From Martinezella lusitana (lineage in GTDB: Bacteria > Pseudomonadota > Alphaproteobacteria > Rhizobiales > Rhizobiaceae), in contig NZ_FMAF01000012.1 of assembly GCF_900094565.1 (NCBI RefSeq), positions 1 through 64,000 of the forward strand: a DNA stretch of 64,000 nt, written 5' to 3'. Positions 61,977 to 64,000 of this stretch are shown in pieces. How positions within the stretch are numbered: the stretch's first letter is position 1; every line of letters starts with the position of its first letter. The notes beneath the pieces were generated by a model. The model did no database searches. It had not been told where the DNA came from and saw nothing but the letters and a program-made list of their open reading frames with translations. The position numbers were made by a program, and so were the translations under genes.

Positions 61977-63298
61977 TGCGCCTAACGCTCCAAATCCATT
62001 TCAATGGTGAGTGGCATCGCGCCGCGACGCTGGAACTCAAGGACGATGCGACCGGCTTTCAAGGCGCGTCGATCGTCGATTACGACCTCGATTATTTCGT
62101 CACAGTGGCGTCGGCGGAATTCGTGGCCGGAAAAACGGTCTGCGACCATCGCGCCTTGTCAGTCCGTTATCCCGTTAACCTCGAAAACCGATTTAGCCGC
62201 AGCTGGCCGCCCTTCCTGTTGGATCTTATGCCCCAAGGGCATGCAAGGCGAAAGCTTGCCGAACATCTCGGCCTTGCTGAAGGCTCGCGCGCTTCCGATC
62301 TGCCGCTGCTTCTGCGATCGGCGACTGGGGGCATAGGCAATATCCGGATCAAAGAAGCGGCAGAAGCCGAGACGGAACGGCTGCGCGGCGTTGAGCGCCA
62401 AGGGGTTACAGAAGCGGAAATCCTTGAGCGCTCCGATCGGTTCATGGAAGTCGCCGATCGCTTTGGAAGGCTCGCCTCCGGCTCTAGCGGCCTGCAAGGC
62501 GAATGGCCGAAGGTCTCGATGACCCAGGCGAATGACGGGTTATATTACCCCGACAGCTTCGTGACCGATGATGAGGCCGTGCGCCACATCATCGTCAAGC
62601 TGGTCCGCAGCAACGAGCCTGTGGACCGCCTGATTCTCGAAGGCGAAGCCCTCTACTCGCGGATCGCTCAAGGGATCGGTCTAAATGTCAGCGAACCATC
62701 GACCTATGCCGAAGGCGTCCTGATCATTCCCCGTTTCGATCGGAAGACTAAAGAAGGCGGCGGAACCGTGCGGCTGGGTCAAGAAAGCCTGGTGTCAACG
62801 ATCGGCGTTGCCGATTTCGACCATGTCGGCACGCATGAGGCCTATATCGACGTTCTGCGCGAATATTCAGCCGATCCCTTCGCGGACGTTGTGGAATACC
62901 TGAAGCGCGACATCGCCAATCTGGCGCTCGGTAATCCCGACAATCACGGCCGGAATTCGGCACTCAGCAAGCATCAGGACGGCACGATCCGCCTGTCTCC
63001 GCTCTTTGATTTCGCACCAATGCGGCTCGCCAAAGAGGGGATCGTTCGCTCCACCCGTTGGGCCATGATGCGTGACGGAGGTCGCGATCATCTTCCTGAT
63101 TGGAAGCGGATTTGCACTGAACTGATGCCAAATCCGGAAGAGCAGAAAGTTCTCGCGGCTGCGCTTTCCGCGTTTGCCGAACATCTGCGCCAGGGTCCGG
63201 CCATGGCGAAGAATATGGCTGCGGCCCCGGAGGTTCTGGAGCGTGCAATGGGACGCTGCATTGAGATAGCAGACAGCATTCTGGCGGCGTGCCACTGA
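61976..63298 (+). CDS. hipA: HipA-family kinase toxin (toxin-first operon)
   Basis: A 440-residue HipA. N-terminal subdomain with FLLDLMPQGHARRKLAEHLG; kinase core with VKLVRSN-x-E, LIIPRFDR, catalytic Asp322 in GNPDNHGRN and metal-binding Asp345 in SPLFDFAP. Differs clearly from the two other HipA proteins here and lies in the group with the antitoxin downstream. The antitoxin gene starts 17 bp after its stop. The start is ATG 61976 within operator 2, so no normal ribosome site. Confidence 0.9.
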   Translation: MRLTLQIHFNGEWHRAATLELKDDATGFQGASIVDYDLDYFVTVASAEFVAGKTVCDHRALSVRYPVNLENRFSRSWPPFLLDLMPQGHARRKLAEHLGLAEGSRASDLPLLLRSATGGIGNIRIKEAAEAETERLRGVERQGVTEAEILERSDRFMEVADRFGRLASGSSGLQGEWPKVSMTQANDGLYYPDSFVTDDEAVRHIIVKLVRSNEPVDRLILEGEALYSRIAQGIGLNVSEPSTYAEGVLIIPRFDRKTKEGGGTVRLGQESLVSTIGVADFDHVGTHEAYIDVLREYSADPFADVVEYLKRDIANLALGNPDNHGRNSALSKHQDGTIRLSPLFDFAPMRLAKEGIVRSTRWAMMRDGGRDHLPDWKRICTELMPNPEEQKVLAAALSAFAEHLRQGPAMAKNMAAAPEVLERAMGRCIEIADSILAACH

Positions 63299-63315
63299 TG
63301 ACGAAGGACCGCTAA

Positions 63316-63588
63316 ATGGCTCGATGGAAGAAACCGACGAAAGAGGAGATTCTGGAAAACCGGCGAGCACTGGCGGAACGTGCTCGAACTGGGGACCTGA
63401 GGCTGCCCGGTGCTGTGGCGGAGATCCGTAAAGGGTTCGGCATGACGCAGGAGGAGTTTGCCAAGACGCTGTCGCTTACTAGGCGACAAGTTGCGGAGAT
63501 CGAAGCCGGCACCGGGAACCCAACGCTCGAAACATTGGAAAAGATAGGCCGGTTGTTCGGATTCCGAGTTGGTTTTGTGGCCAAATAG
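63316..63588 (+). CDS. hipB: XRE-family antitoxin following hipA
   Basis: A 90-residue protein with a lysine-rich start and an XRE helix-turn-helix in its second half (FGMTQEEFAKTLSLTRRQVA, then EIEAGTGNPTLETLEKIGRL). The last residues FGFRVGFVAK resemble the C-terminal strand of HipB. The usual hipBA order is reversed. It probably binds the palindromes upstream of hipA. The ATG at 63316 has only weak GGACCG upstream. Confidence 0.85.
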   Translation: MARWKKPTKEEILENRRALAERARTGDLRLPGAVAEIRKGFGMTQEEFAKTLSLTRRQVAEIEAGTGNPTLETLEKIGRLFGFRVGFVAK

Positions 63589-63871
63589 CTCTGCGTGGCG
63601 TGAAACGCGGGCAACACAGACATTGGAATATTCGGATTTTCAAGAGTCTGTATTGTGGGCACCAGACGGGAATTTGTAACGCAGCTTTTCATTCAGACAT
63701 TACATCAATCCGGCTCTGCTTGCTCTTTTCAGTGACCGTCGGCCTCCGGTGGCAGCCGAGCGATGAAGCGCCCGGACACCAGACAGCGCCTGATCGGCTA
63801 ACGGATACATCATTTGTCGCTAAGCGGATTCTCTGGCGCGGCGCTATCGTGCCGGTCGGTCCGCCTTCACC

Positions 63872-64000
63872 TCAGGCGCCAGTCGGGCAGTAGCCGCAAC
63901 CGCGCAGGAAAAATGATGCCGCTTCGCGCGCATGATTTTCCATCTCCGTCTTGACCGGCGTCAGGTCGGCATGAAACAGCGAGGACATCATCATCGGCAG
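63872..64000 (-). CDS. probable TetR-family regulator (3' end only)
   Basis: The last 42 residues, running out of the window: MMMSSLFHADLTPVKTEMEN, then HAREAASFFLRGCGYCP. This resembles the C-terminal helix of TetR/AcrR-family regulators (FLRG tail). The DNA-binding part lies outside, so the assignment is tentative. The gap 63589-63871 holds no gene. Confidence 0.5.
   Translation of the reverse strand: MPMMMSSLFHADLTPVKTEMENHAREAASFFLRGCGYCPTGA

Overview
The window looks like an accessory part of a Rhizobiaceae genome (Rhizobium/Agrobacterium type, replicon unknown). The evidence is a FixL/FixK/OmpR-type oxygen circuit with FixK boxes, a CydB-CydX oxidase end, rhizobial-style small hypothetical genes, GC-rich coding DNA and many decayed genes. 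All assignments are from reading the sequence; no database search was run.

Layout. (1) About 1-11.4 kb is a coherent low-oxygen block: the cytochrome bd end (cydB, cydX), hemN, fixK-hfixL on the minus strand, divergent fxkR, an acetyltransferase-like gene, a tandem universal stress protein, and ackA-xfp (phosphoketolase route to acetyl phosphate, acetate and ATP). A K-box-like site lies between fixK and fxkR, and two FixK/FNR-type boxes lie between the stress gene and ackA, so the block probably senses and answers oxygen limitation. (2) About 11.4-26.5 kb is a mosaic of intact regulator/oxidoreductase pairs (AraC/NmrA, SDR/AraC, an SDR-MoaF-SnoaL operon) mixed with truncated genes (resolvase, MDR oxidoreductase, DUF932, SDR, chemoreceptor, HipA, carotenoid oxygenase, AbiEii, helicase, LysE, MBL) and intact vapBC, hipBA and parDE modules. 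(3) About 26.5-29 kb carries an unusual HipA-family kinase fused to an N-terminal AbiEi-like region, preceded by two 35-bp palindromes whose arms differ by matched changes. (4) About 29-43 kb has relics, a diguanylate cyclase, GST, GNAT, an ABC exporter, small rhizobial genes, a Fic protein, a transposase fragment cutting a metallophosphoesterase, and an unknown 305-residue protein. (5) About 43.2-54.6 kb is a carbohydrate module: a complete ABC importer with an intra-operon hairpin, a GH3 beta-glycosidase, an ArgE-like deacetylase, LysR, DUF1028, RidA and a flavin monooxygenase. (6) About 54.7-57.7 kb holds two IS110-family elements, one intact and one frameshifted at the first catalytic Asp, each with a long non-coding flank; the second flank folds into a four-stem structure like a bridge-RNA candidate. 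(7) About 57.7-64 kb contains abiEi-abiEii, a GGDEF-EAL protein, a toxin-first hipA-hipB pair and the end of a probable TetR regulator.

The most striking theme is toxin-antitoxin density: vapBC, hipBA, parDE, the AbiEi-HipA fusion, an orphan Fic protein, abiE and a reversed hipAB, plus relics of further HipA and AbiEii genes. Three of these loci carry two tandem palindromes just before the first gene. Sequences resembling tRNA 3' ends lie beside four of them.
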